From NCBI GenBank assembly GCA_016124845.1, contig WGMW01000058.1:1-45173 (forward strand): a stretch of DNA of 45,173 nt, written 5' to 3'. Below, in pieces: positions 26,038 through 36,226 of this stretch; within the stretch, counting starts at the first letter, position 1; every line of letters begins with the position of its first letter. Made by a program: the position numbers and the translations under genes. This DNA is from Flavobacteriales bacterium (GTDB taxonomy: Bacteria; Bacteroidota; Bacteroidia; UBA10329). The notes below the pieces were generated by a model that worked only from the letters and a program-made list of their open reading frames with translations, did no database searches and was not told where the DNA came from.

Positions 26038-26868
26038 ATGAAAAGTTTTTCCATTCTATTCCTTTTGTCATTCGCCTGCACCACTTGGGCGCAAACGTTC
26101 AACCCATCGGCAAGCAACCTTCCTGATGCGCATCTGAATCAGGCATATTCCGATCAGGTCATTTCATTCACCGTTCCTCCTACTTCTACATTGCCCGGAG
26201 ATATTGTGGAACAGGCACTTTCCGTGGCATTTCCGCAGGCGGCTCCTGCCCTCGGATTACTGAATCTCAGTTCACAGACGTTCGACTTCAACGTTACCCG
26301 TTCCACTTTCAATGTTGATGGACTTCCACAGGGCATGTCGGGCAACTGCGATGCTACACCGTGCACCTATTTGGCAGGGGCTTCCGGCAGCATCACCATT
26401 ACAGGAACACCGACCGAAGCTGGAAATTTCACCTTCGATATCCTTTCTTACACAGAGGGTGATGTCGATCTTTCGTCTCTTGGTGGCGGCCTGCTTTCCA
26501 CCCTTGGAATACCTTCTTCCTTCGATCTTCCCGCCCCCGTTCCGCAAGCGTTGGACGAAACCGGGTACACGATCACCGTACTTGATGCCAACGGCATTGC
26601 CGAACACAATGAAATGTTCTCGCTGAATTTTTACCCGAACCCCGCACAGGACCTTTCCATATTGGATATAAACTCAACTGTTACGGGGTTGGCCAACGTG
26701 GAGATCTTCGCCATTACTGGGGCATCGATCCGAACCGAAGCTCGGTCGATCCGTTCGGGAAACAACCGCATTCCGATCGATATGTCTGCACTTCCCGCTG
26801 GGGTTTATATGCTACGCACGCAGATCGGAGGCTATCAGGCACTGGTACGCGTACTGAAAAACGGATAG
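26038..26868 (+). CDS. T9SS type A sorting-domain protein, paralogue 3
   Basis: A 276-residue exported protein with signal peptide MKSFSILFLLSFACTTWAQ. It follows paralogue 2 along its length: NQAYSDQVISFTVPPTSTLP, FNVDGLPQGMSGNCDATPC, SGSITITGTPTEAGNFTFDI, then a type A sorting domain (FSLNFYPNPAQDLSILDINS, IFAITGASIRTEARSIRSGNNR, GVYMLRTQIGGYQALVRVLK). The Ig-like core is again the He_PIG pattern. Unlike the two genes before it, it has no terminator; its stop is one base from the next ATG, so it forms an operon with the PKD protein. This may mean the duplication copied the gene but not its transcript end. Confidence 0.9.
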   Translation: MKSFSILFLLSFACTTWAQTFNPSASNLPDAHLNQAYSDQVISFTVPPTSTLPGDIVEQALSVAFPQAAPALGLLNLSSQTFDFNVTRSTFNVDGLPQGMSGNCDATPCTYLAGASGSITITGTPTEAGNFTFDILSYTEGDVDLSSLGGGLLSTLGIPSSFDLPAPVPQALDETGYTITVLDANGIAEHNEMFSLNFYPNPAQDLSILDINSTVTGLANVEIFAITGASIRTEARSIRSGNNRIPIDMSALPAGVYMLRTQIGGYQALVRVLKNG

Positions 26869-26869
26869 G

Positions 26870-27898
26870 ATGCATAATTTCGAATCAATGTTCTTCCGCG
26901 TAACAGGACTTCTGTTCCTCACAACTTTCTGCGCTGGCCATATTGTGGCACAGATCAACTGCCCACCGCATTTACCACTCACACTTCTGGGCAATACGTC
27001 ATACTGCATAGGCAGTTCTGGCACCGACCTCAGTATTGAGCAGAATTATACCGGATATGAATGGCTGCCCACATCAGAAACGGGTCAAAGCGTATTCCTC
27101 ACGGCCGGGAACTACGAGGTGGTTGTAACGCACTACACCGGCTGTACCGATACATTGGCCTTTGTTGTTGCGCAGGTTTCCAATCCACCGCAACCGACCA
27201 TTAACGTTAGCGGGCCTACCGAATTCTGCGAAGGCGGAAGTGTTACGCTTTCTGTTGACTCACTTTATCCATATTACGATTGGAGCACTGGGTCCGTAAG
27301 TGAAGAGATAACGGTTTTTGAAAGCGGTACTTACAACGTTTCAGTTACGGATTGGATCGGCTGTAGCAGTGCCTCAAACTCTATTCAGATCACCGTCAAC
27401 CCACTCCCGACAGCCGCATTCTCACCGGGTCTGAACCTCTTTGATGTTCAGTTCAACAACTTTTCGTTGGATGCCACCGATTACGAGTGGAACTTCGGAG
27501 ACGGAAGCACAAGCACCGACTTCGAACCGACCCATACCTTCAGCGTTGGCGGTACGGTTCCCATGTATCTGGTGGCCTCCAACAGTTGCGGCAGCGACAC
27601 AGCCTTTCTCGACCTGACAAGCGTAAGTGTAGAAGAACAGCGCGATAGGCTGATGGCCAAGGCGTTTCCGAATCCAAGCAATGGGCAATTTCAGCTTTCG
27701 CTGGATGCTGCCGCACAAGGCCGCTGCACATTTACTGTGGCCGATGCAGAAGGAAGAATTTTGGAAAGCTTCACCAGATCCATTCTGGTCGGTCCGAACA
27801 GGTTTCAATTCGATCTGACGCACCTGTCATCCGGACTGTATTTCCTTTCCATACAGAATGGAGAGCACTCCGACCGTTTAACGCTTGTGGTGAATTGA
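26870..27898 (+). CDS. PKD-domain protein with T9SS type A sorting domain
   Basis: A 342-residue exported protein. The signal peptide is MFFRVTGLLFLTTFCAGHIVAQ; the ATG at 26870 adds six residues, and the one at 26888 is equally possible. Two Ig-like repeats follow, each with a Cys pair (TSYCIGSSGTDLSIEQNYTG to HYTGCTD; TEFCEGGSVTLSVDSLYP to DWIGCSS). A PKD domain is marked by YEWNFGDGSTSTDFEPTHTF. The type A sorting domain covers the last ~80 residues (AFPNPSNGQFQLSLDA, FTVADAEGRILESF, LSSGLYFLSIQNGEHSDRL). It is co-transcribed with paralogue 3. A carbohydrate- or protein-binding surface role is plausible. The 231 bases after it hold no strong signal I can name. Confidence 0.9.
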   Translation: MHNFESMFFRVTGLLFLTTFCAGHIVAQINCPPHLPLTLLGNTSYCIGSSGTDLSIEQNYTGYEWLPTSETGQSVFLTAGNYEVVVTHYTGCTDTLAFVVAQVSNPPQPTINVSGPTEFCEGGSVTLSVDSLYPYYDWSTGSVSEEITVFESGTYNVSVTDWIGCSSASNSIQITVNPLPTAAFSPGLNLFDVQFNNFSLDATDYEWNFGDGSTSTDFEPTHTFSVGGTVPMYLVASNSCGSDTAFLDLTSVSVEEQRDRLMAKAFPNPSNGQFQLSLDAAAQGRCTFTVADAEGRILESFTRSILVGPNRFQFDLTHLSSGLYFLSIQNGEHSDRLTLVVN

Positions 27899-28129
27899 GT
27901 GCCCAAGTAACCAAATGCGGCAATTAACGTAGGTTGCCCTCGAAACCAGACCAGGATTCAATTTGAATTGAGAACACCCGACACCAAAAACATTAGCAAG
28001 CAATTTTTCCTCCCAACAGAAGGCTGTTTTACTGCCTCTTGGAGTAATCCTAAAAATTGTACCTTAACCCCTTGATTTTTGACTGTTCCAACCTCGTCCA
28101 ATAAACCTATTTCTACCTAAATATTCGAC

Positions 28130-31100
28130 ATGAAGCGAGCTTTACGCGAACTCCTCTCATTTGGACTTCCGCTACTCACAACACTTCTGCTGGTGCAGAA
28201 GGCGGAAGCGCAATGTCCTGTCGTCATCGACTCTATCGTCACCACCGATGTTTCCTGTCCGGGAGCGAATGATGGATCGATCTGCATCTATGTGTCAGGC
28301 GGTTTCCCCAACTACACTTATCAGATCTTCAACGGTCCATTCTTCCTCAACTCCGGTCCACAGAGCAATACCAGCTACTGTTTCACAGGTTTGGGATCGG
28401 GTGTTACCAACTATCAGATCATTGTGGTGGGCGAAGATGGTGGCGGTGGTAGCTGTCAGGCGGCCATCGATTTTGCGGTGATCAACGATCCTCCTCCGTT
28501 CAATATTATGGTAACCACCACACCCGACTCTTGCCCCGGTGGCAATGTGGGTACTGCGGTGGTGGATGTAACGGGCGGAACGGCCCCTTACACGTATTTC
28601 TGGCCAGGTTTCGTGGAGACCAGCGATTCCATTTCGGGTCTTGATGGCGGATCTTACACCGTTCAAGTAACCGACAACAACGGCTGTCCTCAAACACAGC
28701 CATTCACTATCGATTCGCCTGCTGATTGGGCTGATACGCTTACCGCAACCGACCCGCTCTGTTTCGGAGGAACGGATGGACAGATCACCTCTTCCGGTGT
28801 CATCGGAGGAACTCCTCCTTACACATATTCGTGGTCTGGAACGGCACAGACAACGGAAAACATTTCCGGTCTTAGTGCAGGTACTTATGCGCTAACGGTT
28901 ACCGACAGCTTGGGTTGTACCAACACCTTCCCGACCGTTACCGTGAATGAGCCGACCCAAATTTCCATTACAGAAACGCACGTTGATGTAAGCTGTAATG
29001 GCGACACCGATGGCTCTATCAATGTTTCTGTTTCCGGTGGAACTCCCGGATATACTTATTTGTGGTCGCCCGGTGGGTCGACCGGACAGGATACCACAGG
29101 TCTTGCCCCAGGCACCTACCAGATCTTGGTGACGGATGCGAACGGATGTCAGGACTCATTGCAAATTGACATTTTGGAGCCGAATGTGCTGGTTGCCAGT
29201 TCTGTAAGTACAGACGCCACCTGTTCGGGTCTGTGTGATGGTACCGCAACCGTGAGCGGCACAGGCGGAACACTTCCATATACATTCGATTGGAGTCCTT
29301 ATTCCAACAGCGGTCCAAGTTCCGTGTCACTTTGCGCTGGAAATTACACCGTGGTTGTAACCGATGCCAATGGATGTCAGGATTCAACCTCCTTCACCAT
29401 TGATGATAACCAGTTGCAGGTTTCCGTGAACTCAACAAACGTGAGTTGCAACGGATATTGTGATGGAACGGCAACAGCCACGGTGACCGGAAATCATCCT
29501 CCATTCACCTACGATTGGCAACCAACCGGTGGTACAGGAACTTCCGAGTCAGGATTATGCGCTGGCAGCTACACGCTTACCGTAACAGACAATAACGGCT
29601 GTTCGCAAACGGTGAATTTCACTATAACGGAACCCGACCCGATCATGATTTCCATGGCCGTTACGGACGTGACCTGCGAAGGTGGTTCGGATGGAGCCAT
29701 CGACCTGACGGTTTCAGGAGGCGTGGGGCCATACACTTATCAATGGTATCCGCTGGGACAGACAACGGAAGATATAAGCGGGCTTCCTGCGGGCGATTAC
29801 TCTGTGGTGGTGACCGATGCCAATGGATGTACGTCAAGCACGGTTACGTTGGGAGGCTCTTTCAATGGCGGTACACTTGCACTTCCTGATGGAACTGGAG
29901 CAACCTACAGCACTTCCATCAACATTACAGGCTTCCCTGCGCTCGGTACCCTCACCAATGTCAGCGATTTCCAAGGCATCTGTATCACCATGGAGCACTC
30001 ATGGCTGAGCGACCTTGACATTGAACTGAGTTGCCCGAACGGTCAAACAGTCCTTCTGGAAGGCTCTTTCCCGACCAGTCAAACAGGTGCAAGCGTCTTC
30101 TTGGGCGATGCCAACGACAACGACAGCATTACGCCTGTTCCGGGAACAGGTTTTGAATACTGCTGGAACACGAACCCGATGTACGGGACCATGGAAACGG
30201 AGGCTGGGCTTGGAAACACGGTCATTGTAAGCCAAGGGGTCGCGCTTCCTGCAGGAAGTTACTCAAGTGTCGATCCACTTTCGGGTCTTTTGGGCTGTCC
30301 GTTGAATGGCGATTGGACCATTACCGTAACGGACAACTTCGCCATTGACAATGGCTTCATCTTCGATTGGAACATTGGCCTGAGCGGTGGCGGTGCAAAC
30401 GATTCGCTGGCGACCGTCAACGAACCGGGGCCGATCACCATCAGTGAAAATGTGACAGACGCAACCTGTGGTCAGTGTGATGGTTCGGTTACCGTAACGC
30501 CAACAGGTGGCGTAGCTCCTTACTCGTACCTGTGGAATACGGGTGCCACTTCGGCCACGATTTCCAACCTGTGTGCAGGCGTTTACAACGTGGAAGTGAC
30601 CGATGCCAACGGATGTTCTGAAACGTTCTTCATTCCTGTTGATCACTCAGATGGCCCAACAGGCGCCAACGTAACTGTGGTGGACGCGTCCTGCTATGGC
30701 GTTTGCGATGGGGAAGCAACAGTTACCGGAATCGGAGGAACTCCTCCTTACACCTATCAGTGGGTTCCGGGAGGTTACAACACCAGCAACGTAACAGGAC
30801 TTTGCGCAGGAACCTATAACGTTCAGATACAGGATTCGCTGCATTGCATCCATACCGAAACGGTAACCATCGGTCAACCGGATCAGATCATGGTCGGACA
30901 GACCGTGACCAACTCTGTTTGCGGACAGTGCAACGGTCAGATCCAATTGACACCGATCTCAGGAACACCACCGTATTCCTACTCGTGGTCTCCGAATGTC
31001 GGGTCGGGTACAAGTGCCACAGGGTTGTGTGCAGGCGTTTACAACATCACAGTAACGGATGGCACCGGCTGTTCCAAAGTTGTCACTTCCTTAGTGAACG

Positions 31101-34100
31101 ATATTCCTTCTGCTTCGATTGCCATGACGGGAATCGACCCATTGTGTAATGACTCTTGCAATGGCCAGGCAATTGCCACACCAACGGGTGGAACACCACC
31201 TTTCACGTATCTGTGGGATGACCCGGCAGGTCAGACAGATTCAATTGCAACCGGACTGTGCGAAGGACTTTACACCATCACGCTGACAGATAGCAACGGA
31301 TGTGTTGCTGTAAATCAGGTGAACCTGACCCAACCGACCCCGATCGGACTTTCGCTGCTCATTATAGATAACGGAACGTGCGCTGGCAACTGTGACGGTC
31401 AGATCACGGTCATTCCTTCCGGTGGAACCATTCCTTTCACCTACCAATGGAATGACCCCTTATCCCAGACAACGGCCAATGCAGACAGCCTCTGTGCAGG
31501 TACCTTTATCGTTCAGGTTACCGATGCCAACGGTTGTATGGACACCGTGGCCGGAACAGTGAACAACCCTGCGGGGCTTACGGCAACGGCTACAACCACC
31601 GATGTAAGTTGCAACGGGCTTTGCGATGGAACCGCAACCGTAACGGCCGTTGGCGGTACACCTCCATTCTCATACCTCTGGGATGACCCTTCTGCGCAGA
31701 CAACCGCAACCGCAACAGGGCTGTGTGCCGGAAACTACACCGTTACTGTAACAGACGCCAATAACTGCGATTTCACCGTTCCGGTGACCATTACAGAACC
31801 GGATCCGTTGGTCATCACATTCTCTGGAATCGTCAACCTGCAGTGTGATGGTATCTGTATAGGAGAGGCCACGGCAGATGTTGTCGGTGGAACAGGTCCT
31901 TATACATATCAGTGGGATGACGCTTTGGCGCAGACAACAGCAGCAGCCGACAGCCTCTGTGCAAGTACCTACACGGTTACTGTAACAGATGCCAACGGAT
32001 GTACCGCTTCTGAATCGGTGACAATCACAGGTCCCAACGGACTTTCATCCAGCATTGTGAGTCAGACCAATGTAAGTTGCAACGGGCTTTGCGATGGAAC
32101 GGCTGTGGTTGAAGGTACAGGTGGAACACCTCCGTACACCTATCAATGGAACGACATCAACAACACGACAAACGATACCATTACCGGGCTTTGTGCCGGA
32201 ACGTATAGCGTTACCGTAACCGACAACAACGGATGTGTCTCCGTTTCCACGGTCACCATCACACAACCGAACCCATTGTCAGCCTCAACCACGGCCAGCG
32301 ATGTAAGTTGCTTTGGGCAATGCGATGGAACGGCAACGGTATTCCCAACGGGAGGTACGTTCCCGTATTCATACCAGTGGAACGACCCGAACAACCAGAC
32401 AACACTTACGGCTGTCGGTCTCTGCCCGGGAAACTACACGGTAACCGTAACCGGATCGAACGGTTGTGTTACCACGGCTCCTGTGCAGATCTTCCAACCT
32501 ACCGAGATCATTATCGATACATTGGTTGTAAACGCAACGTGTGGTCAGTGCAATGGACAGATCACGGTAACGCCTGATGGGGGTGTTCCTCCGTACACCT
32601 ATCTATGGGGTAATGGTCAAACGACAGCTTCCATCAGTGGACTTTGTCCTGGCGTTTACACGGTAGATGTAACGGATGCCATCGGATGTACACAGAACTT
32701 CGATATTGCCGTAAGTAATGATGGTGGCCCAACAAGTGCCACGGTCGTAAGCACAGATGCCTCTTGTTTCGGTGTCTGCGATGGCGAGGCCACAGTAACA
32801 CCTGTCGGTGGAATTCCTCCTTATAATTACCTATGGGTGCCAGGAGGGCAAACAACCGCCAATGTTACCGGACTTTGCGCTGGCGTTTACAACGTTCAGA
32901 TCGAAGATTCGCTGGGATGCATCTATACACAGATCGTCACCATCAACGAACCAAGCCAGATCTTGGGCAACCCGAACGTAACGCAGGCCACCTGTGGGCA
33001 GTGCAACGGTCAGATCTACCTGACACCATCCGGTGGAGACAGCGGTCCTTACACCTACGCTTGGTCACCGAACGTTTCAACCAACGATACCGCCTCTGCC
33101 CTTTGTGCAGGAATTTACACGGTCACCATTACAGATGGTGCGGGCTGCGAAGGAATTGAAACCATCCCCGTTGGTAACATCAGCGGTCCAACGATCACCG
33201 TTTCCGGTGTAGATGCCACCTGCAACGGTTCCTGCGATGGCTCGGCAACCGTATCCATCTCAGGAGGAACGGCTCCGTTCACCATTCTTTGGGACGACCC
33301 AAGTGCGCAAACAGACTCAGTAGCTACCGGATTGTGTGCCGGACAGTACAACGTTACCGTGACCGATGCCAATGGATGTCAATCCGTGGCTCAGGTTCAG
33401 ATAGACGATCCTGATCCGATATCGTTGAGCCTGCAACTGGTCACAGATGCCACCTGTCCGGGTGCCTGCGATGGCGCTGCAACGGTTATCGCCTCTGGCG
33501 GAACACTGCCTTACACCTACAGCTGGTCATCAGGCGGTACTGCAAGCACCGAAACAAATCTTTGTGCCGGAACATACACCGTTACCGTTACCGATGCCAA
33601 TGGCTGTCAGCAACAGCAACAAGTGGTTGTGAATGAACCACCGGCCATCGTCATCAATACAAGTACGGTCGATGCAACCTGTTTCGGCCAATGCGATGGA
33701 GAAGCTTACGCGGATGCCACAGGTGGTTCTGGTGGATTCACGTATCAGTGGAACGACCCCGCATCTACAGCAAACGATACCGTGATCGGTCTGTGTGCTG
33801 GAACATACACCATTGTGGTGACCGATGTGGCCGGATGTATGGATTCTACGGACGTCACCATCAATCAACCCGATTCCATTACGGTAACCATCCAAACAAC
33901 TGCTGTTACATGTAATGGCGATTGCGATGGTAGTGCCATTGCGGTTGCAGTTGGTGGAAACTCACCTTATTCTTATCAGTGGAACGATCCATCATCAACC
34001 ATGAATGATACGGTGGCAAACCTTTGCGCTGGCATCTACAGCTTGGTGGTCACCGATTCCCTCGGATGTACAACCACTTCGGCTGCGGTTATCACCGAAC

Positions 34101-36226
34101 CATTGCCGCTGCTCCTGTTGGATTCTGCTCAGAACATCACCTGCGGTGGAACATGCGATGGTGTTGCTGGCGTATTGGCCCAAGGCGGCACAGCCCCATA
34201 TTCTTACCAATGGAACGATCCGTCCAACGCCACGGACCCGATCGTTCAAGGGCTTTGCGCAGGAACTTATCAGGTGGTGGTGACCGATGCGAACGGATGT
34301 TCAGATTCCACAACAGTTACCATTACCGAACCTGCCGTATTGGATGCTACGGTTTCCGTTCAGAATGCATCTTGCGGTGGCGTGTGTGATGGAGAAGCTT
34401 ATTTGAGCGTCACAGGCGGTACAACGCCTTATGGTGTGCTTTGGCTCCCCAACTTCGAAACATCCGATACGTTGACCGCCCTTTGTGCTGGTCAATACAT
34501 CGCGGTGGTATCTGACGCTTCCGGTTGTGTCGATTCTGCCACAGCAACAATTACGGAGCCTCCGATTCTGACCGCAGATATCACCTCGGTAACGCAGGTG
34601 CTGTGCGCTGGCGGTTGCATCGGAGAGGCCACCGTTACGCCTACAGGCGGAACAGCTCCTTACACGTATCAATGGAACACAAGCCCTGTTCAAACGGACA
34701 GCACGGCAACCAACCTGTGTGTCGGTATCTGGTCGGTAACGGTTACCGATGACATCGGTTGTACTGCAAATGCAACCACCGCCATATCCGATTCTGCGGC
34801 ATTGACAGCGGCCATACCGATCTTTACCAATGTTACCTGTAATGGAGCGTGCGATGGAACGGCCACGGTATTTGCCAACGGTGGTGTTGGGCCTTACTCC
34901 TACTCATGGGATGACCCGAATTCACAGAACACGCAAACGGCAACGGGTCTTTGTCCTGGAGTTTATACGGTAACGGTGACTGACTCTCAGTCTCCTGCCT
35001 GTACCACTCAAGCATCTGTGATCATTGTAGAGCCAACGGCTTTGACCGCCACCGCAACAGCTACGGACGTTACCTGCGGAACAGACTGTGATGGAATAGG
35101 TGTTGCTCTCCCATTGGGAGGAACGCCTCCGTACACCTACGCTTGGAATGACCCCCAAGGTCAACCAGATTCTGTGGCTACCAACCTGTGTGTGGGAACT
35201 TACACGGTGACAGTGACAGATGCTAACGGTTGTACGGTTTCCGCCAGCGCTACGGTCGGTGGTCCGCCTCCAATTGTTTCCAACGCAACCTCGGTGGCAT
35301 CCACGTGTAGCAACATTGCCAATGGCTCCATTGATCTTACGGTGGTTGGTGGTCAACCGGGTTACAGCTACAACTGGACGCCAGGAGGCATCATGACCGA
35401 AGACCTGACCAATGTGATGACAGGTACTTACACCGTTGTGATCACCGATGCCATCGGATGTTCAATTACGGCCACTTATGGTGTTGCCACACTTGTTCAG
35501 ATAGAAGCTGATGCAGGTGTAAGCGATACGGTCTGTATCGGTGAAAGCCTGACGCTTGACGGAACCGGTGGTGGAACGTACACATGGACTCCTGGGTCAT
35601 CCTTAAGTGATTCAACCATTTCCAACCCTGTGGCCACTCCTTTCGACACAACCACCTACTACCTGACGGTGATGATCGGAAACTGTGTGGATATGGATTC
35701 GGTGGTCATCTACACCTACGACAATCCTCCGGTAGATGCGGGCGATGACCTTCAGATTCCAACGGGGGGATCCATTGGACTGAACGCCTTGGGTGTAGTG
35801 ACAGGATGGACGTATAGTTGGGAACCGATCGATTTCTTGGATAACCCGGACATTACCAACCCGACCGCACGGCCGGACGGAACGACCATGTTCTACGTGA
35901 CCGTAACCGATAACCACGGTTGTATGAGTACCGACTCCGTGCTGGTGGAGGTTCTTCCCGGTATCTCCTTCCCTGATGGTATCTCGCCTAACGGTGACGG
36001 AATCAACGACACGTGGATCATTGACAACATCCACTTGTTTGAAGATGCCATCGTAGAGGTGTATAACCGCTGGGGACAGATGTTGTTCCGGTCGGCACCG
36101 GGCTACCCCGTGCCGTGGGATGGCCGCTACAACGGCAAAGACCTTCCAATAGGAACGTACTACTACGTAATTGATTCAAAGAACTTCGAGGAGCCCTTTA
36201 CCGGACCGATCACCATAATTAGATGA
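28130..36226 (+). CDS. Giant SprB-repeat adhesin with T9SS type B sorting domain
   Basis: A 2,698-residue surface protein. Residues 1-27 are a signal peptide (cleavage near AEA-QC). About 29 SprB-type repeats of ~70-75 residues follow, with the core CNGxCDGTATVxxxGGTPPYTY... then LCAGxYTVTVTDANGC. A P-domain-like region (proprotein-convertase type; ICITMEHSWLSDLDIELSCP, NGDWTITVTDNF) interrupts repeat 7 at about residues 573-755. After repeat 29 come two more Ig-like units and a type B sorting domain (ISFPDGISPNGDGINDTWII, VEVYNRWGQMLFRSAPG, GTYYYVIDSKNF). SprB of F. johnsoniae is a mobile gliding adhesin; gliding in this organism is not proven. The stop overlaps the SprF-like start by four bases. 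Confidence 0.95.
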   Translation: MKRALRELLSFGLPLLTTLLLVQKAEAQCPVVIDSIVTTDVSCPGANDGSICIYVSGGFPNYTYQIFNGPFFLNSGPQSNTSYCFTGLGSGVTNYQIIVVGEDGGGGSCQAAIDFAVINDPPPFNIMVTTTPDSCPGGNVGTAVVDVTGGTAPYTYFWPGFVETSDSISGLDGGSYTVQVTDNNGCPQTQPFTIDSPADWADTLTATDPLCFGGTDGQITSSGVIGGTPPYTYSWSGTAQTTENISGLSAGTYALTVTDSLGCTNTFPTVTVNEPTQISITETHVDVSCNGDTDGSINVSVSGGTPGYTYLWSPGGSTGQDTTGLAPGTYQILVTDANGCQDSLQIDILEPNVLVASSVSTDATCSGLCDGTATVSGTGGTLPYTFDWSPYSNSGPSSVSLCAGNYTVVVTDANGCQDSTSFTIDDNQLQVSVNSTNVSCNGYCDGTATATVTGNHPPFTYDWQPTGGTGTSESGLCAGSYTLTVTDNNGCSQTVNFTITEPDPIMISMAVTDVTCEGGSDGAIDLTVSGGVGPYTYQWYPLGQTTEDISGLPAGDYSVVVTDANGCTSSTVTLGGSFNGGTLALPDGTGATYSTSINITGFPALGTLTNVSDFQGICITMEHSWLSDLDIELSCPNGQTVLLEGSFPTSQTGASVFLGDANDNDSITPVPGTGFEYCWNTNPMYGTMETEAGLGNTVIVSQGVALPAGSYSSVDPLSGLLGCPLNGDWTITVTDNFAIDNGFIFDWNIGLSGGGANDSLATVNEPGPITISENVTDATCGQCDGSVTVTPTGGVAPYSYLWNTGATSATISNLCAGVYNVEVTDANGCSETFFIPVDHSDGPTGANVTVVDASCYGVCDGEATVTGIGGTPPYTYQWVPGGYNTSNVTGLCAGTYNVQIQDSLHCIHTETVTIGQPDQIMVGQTVTNSVCGQCNGQIQLTPISGTPPYSYSWSPNVGSGTSATGLCAGVYNITVTDGTGCSKVVTSLVNDIPSASIAMTGIDPLCNDSCNGQAIATPTGGTPPFTYLWDDPAGQTDSIATGLCEGLYTITLTDSNGCVAVNQVNLTQPTPIGLSLLIIDNGTCAGNCDGQITVIPSGGTIPFTYQWNDPLSQTTANADSLCAGTFIVQVTDANGCMDTVAGTVNNPAGLTATATTTDVSCNGLCDGTATVTAVGGTPPFSYLWDDPSAQTTATATGLCAGNYTVTVTDANNCDFTVPVTITEPDPLVITFSGIVNLQCDGICIGEATADVVGGTGPYTYQWDDALAQTTAAADSLCASTYTVTVTDANGCTASESVTITGPNGLSSSIVSQTNVSCNGLCDGTAVVEGTGGTPPYTYQWNDINNTTNDTITGLCAGTYSVTVTDNNGCVSVSTVTITQPNPLSASTTASDVSCFGQCDGTATVFPTGGTFPYSYQWNDPNNQTTLTAVGLCPGNYTVTVTGSNGCVTTAPVQIFQPTEIIIDTLVVNATCGQCNGQITVTPDGGVPPYTYLWGNGQTTASISGLCPGVYTVDVTDAIGCTQNFDIAVSNDGGPTSATVVSTDASCFGVCDGEATVTPVGGIPPYNYLWVPGGQTTANVTGLCAGVYNVQIEDSLGCIYTQIVTINEPSQILGNPNVTQATCGQCNGQIYLTPSGGDSGPYTYAWSPNVSTNDTASALCAGIYTVTITDGAGCEGIETIPVGNISGPTITVSGVDATCNGSCDGSATVSISGGTAPFTILWDDPSAQTDSVATGLCAGQYNVTVTDANGCQSVAQVQIDDPDPISLSLQLVTDATCPGACDGAATVIASGGTLPYTYSWSSGGTASTETNLCAGTYTVTVTDANGCQQQQQVVVNEPPAIVINTSTVDATCFGQCDGEAYADATGGSGGFTYQWNDPASTANDTVIGLCAGTYTIVVTDVAGCMDSTDVTINQPDSITVTIQTTAVTCNGDCDGSAIAVAVGGNSPYSYQWNDPSSTMNDTVANLCAGIYSLVVTDSLGCTTTSAAVITEPLPLLLLDSAQNITCGGTCDGVAGVLAQGGTAPYSYQWNDPSNATDPIVQGLCAGTYQVVVTDANGCSDSTTVTITEPAVLDATVSVQNASCGGVCDGEAYLSVTGGTTPYGVLWLPNFETSDTLTALCAGQYIAVVSDASGCVDSATATITEPPILTADITSVTQVLCAGGCIGEATVTPTGGTAPYTYQWNTSPVQTDSTATNLCVGIWSVTVTDDIGCTANATTAISDSAALTAAIPIFTNVTCNGACDGTATVFANGGVGPYSYSWDDPNSQNTQTATGLCPGVYTVTVTDSQSPACTTQASVIIVEPTALTATATATDVTCGTDCDGIGVALPLGGTPPYTYAWNDPQGQPDSVATNLCVGTYTVTVTDANGCTVSASATVGGPPPIVSNATSVASTCSNIANGSIDLTVVGGQPGYSYNWTPGGIMTEDLTNVMTGTYTVVITDAIGCSITATYGVATLVQIEADAGVSDTVCIGESLTLDGTGGGTYTWTPGSSLSDSTISNPVATPFDTTTYYLTVMIGNCVDMDSVVIYTYDNPPVDAGDDLQIPTGGSIGLNALGVVTGWTYSWEPIDFLDNPDITNPTARPDGTTMFYVTVTDNHGCMSTDSVLVEVLPGISFPDGISPNGDGINDTWIIDNIHLFEDAIVEVYNRWGQMLFRSAPGYPVPWDGRYNGKDLPIGTYYYVIDSKNFEEPFTGPITIIR

